From positions 1 to 6,220 of the forward strand of contig JALSRW010000641.1 in the NCBI GenBank assembly GCA_026984595.1: a stretch of 6,220 nt of DNA, read 5' to 3'. The DNA is from Alphaproteobacteria bacterium (GTDB lineage Bacteria > Pseudomonadota > Alphaproteobacteria > Geminicoccales > Geminicoccaceae). Positions 5,661-6,220 of the stretch are shown here, in pieces. Every line of letters starts with the position of its first letter. Position 1 is the first letter of the stretch. A program made the translations under genes and the position numbers. The notes under the pieces were generated by a model. The model made no database searches. It was not told where the DNA came from and worked only from the letters and a program-made list of their open reading frames with translations.

Positions 5661-5959
5661 GACGCGGTCTCCTCGGGTTCCAGCCAGTGTTCGCAGAGAT
5701 CGGCGACCACCGTGTCCTCCCGCGGATTGTCGTCCTCGGGCCAGAGTTCACGGTGGCGGAACCGCACCCGATAGACCGGCACCGGCGGCCGGTCGGTGCG
5801 TCCATAGGCCAGATCCTCGGGATTGGGCATGGGGCCGATCACCCGCAGGATCTCGCCGCGATGGCCGCGCATGTAGAAGGGCGTGCGCACATGGCCCGGC
5901 GGGTACCAGTTCCGCACCCGCACCCGCTGTCCCGGGCGGTAGCGGGGAGGGACGGTCAT
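5657..5959 (-). CDS. Nitrile hydratase beta C-terminal (SH3-like) domain as a separate subunit
   Basis: A 100-residue protein equal to only the C-terminal, SH3-like half of a nitrile hydratase beta subunit, or to the alpha subunit (ScnA) of thiocyanate hydrolase. It shows 'RYRPGQRVRVRNWYPPGHVR' (6-25), 'TPFYMRGHRGEI' (26-37), 'PVYRVRFRHRELW' (61-73) and 'LCEHWLEP' (88-95), in family order. R25 and R31 are in the conserved H-x-R-x-P-x-Y-x-R-G stretch, where a beta arginine normally contacts the oxidised cysteines of the metal site; which of the two does so here is not certain. The ATG start overlaps the previous stop as ATGA (5956-5959), with GAGG about 6 nt ahead, and the gene's stop overlaps the alpha-type GTG start. 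The stand-alone N-terminal half is encoded just upstream, so the split is real and not a truncation. Confidence 0.9.
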   Translation of the reverse strand: MTVPPRYRPGQRVRVRNWYPPGHVRTPFYMRGHRGEILRVIGPMPNPEDLAYGRTDRPPVPVYRVRFRHRELWPEDDNPREDTVVADLCEHWLEPEETAS

Positions 5960-6220
5960 GCCGCCGCCTCGCGACGGGCTCGCGCCGCCTCGATGGCGGC
6001 GCCGAGCTCGGCCACCTCGAGCACGCCCTTTTCCAGCAGAATGTTGCTGATCGAGGAGATCCAGCGCTCGAAATAGGAGAGCTCGTCATAGGCCCCGGGG
6101 CCCAGCTCCTCGATGCCGCGACGCAGCTCGTCGAGGGTCATCACCCCCTTGCCCACCAACAGGCGGAGAATGGCGTCGACCTGCTTCTCCCAGGGCGCGT
6201 GGGCGTGTTCGACGGGCTCG
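5956..6220 (-). CDS. Nitrile hydratase beta N-terminal domain as a separate subunit (5' end outside window)
   Basis: The frame is open to the right edge, giving at least 87 residues; the TTG at 6159 is an internal leucine codon, not the start. The visible part matches the helical N-terminal half of nitrile hydratase beta: 'APWEKQVDAILRLLVGKG', then 'LDELRRGIEELGP', 'YDELSYFERWISSISNILLEKGVL' features and 'VAELGAAIEAARA'. The R in the 'D-E-x-R-x-x-I-E' stretch corresponds to a conserved active-site arginine of beta subunits. It ends in an Ala/Arg-rich tail with a TGA that overlaps the next gene. Such short proteins are often labelled 'nitrile hydratase accessory protein', and cobalt-enzyme activators resemble this domain too. 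As no full beta subunit is present here, it is best read as the beta-N subunit (ScnB-like). Confidence 0.85.
   Translation of the reverse strand, partial: EPVEHAHAPWEKQVDAILRLLVGKGVMTLDELRRGIEELGPGAYDELSYFERWISSISNILLEKGVLEVAELGAAIEAARARREAAA

Noticed and set aside
4902..5774. + strand frame of 290 codons opposite the nitrile hydratase-like genes
   Set aside because: No domain features, and the - strand encodes two clear family members with overlapping starts and stops and good ribosome sites.
6157..6159. TTG at 6159 as the start of the beta-N-like gene
   Set aside because: The frame stays open to the edge, and the extra residues include 'PWEKQVDAILRLL', which matches the family N-terminal helix.
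1..6220. CRISPR arrays, tRNA genes, insertion sequences or prophage parts
   Set aside because: No regularly spaced repeats, cloverleaf-like sequence, transposase fragments or terminal inverted repeats were seen on either strand.

Overview
The window is GC-rich bacterial DNA with tight, overlapping gene junctions. The codon use, the MalFGK-type transporter and the cobalt-type nitrile hydratase-family proteins fit an alphaproteobacterium (perhaps Rhodospirillales or Rhizobiales-like). No rRNA or marker gene is present, so this placement is tentative. Three blocks can be read.

Block 1 (1-4525, + strand) is one operon for uptake and breakdown of a glycoside. It holds the C-terminal end of a solute-binding protein, two MalF/MalG-type permeases, a MalK-type ATPase with a TOBE-like C-terminal region, and a cytoplasmic GH63-type hydrolase related to mannosylglycerate/glucosylglycerate hydrolases. 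Two of the junctions are ATGA overlaps. The gap between the binding protein and the first permease carries strong RNA hairpins, a usual device for making more binding protein than permease. The likely logic is import of a small glycoside, perhaps a compatible solute such as glucosylglycerate, mannosylglycerate or glucosylglycerol, followed by hydrolysis in the cytoplasm.

Block 2 (4549-about 4930, - strand) is a single gene for an HU-family nucleoid protein, convergent with block 1. Its 5' region is AT-rich and carries a 13-bp inverted repeat around a -10-like element, a 10-bp perfect palindrome and short direct repeats. An 11-bp stem in the last codons of the hydrolase gene pairs fully only in the HU transcript.

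Block 3 (5025-6220, - strand, entering from the right edge) is a three-gene, translationally coupled operon of the nitrile hydratase superfamily. The usual beta subunit is split into a separate N-terminal helical protein (5' end outside the window) and a separate SH3-like C-terminal protein, followed by an alpha-type subunit with the cobalt-site motif CTLCSC. The order (beta-N, beta-C, alpha) is that recalled for thiocyanate hydrolase scnB-scnA-scnC, and some residues in the alpha subunit also recall that enzyme. The substrate (nitrile, thiocyanate or other) cannot be settled from the sequence. This block is the most interesting part of the window.
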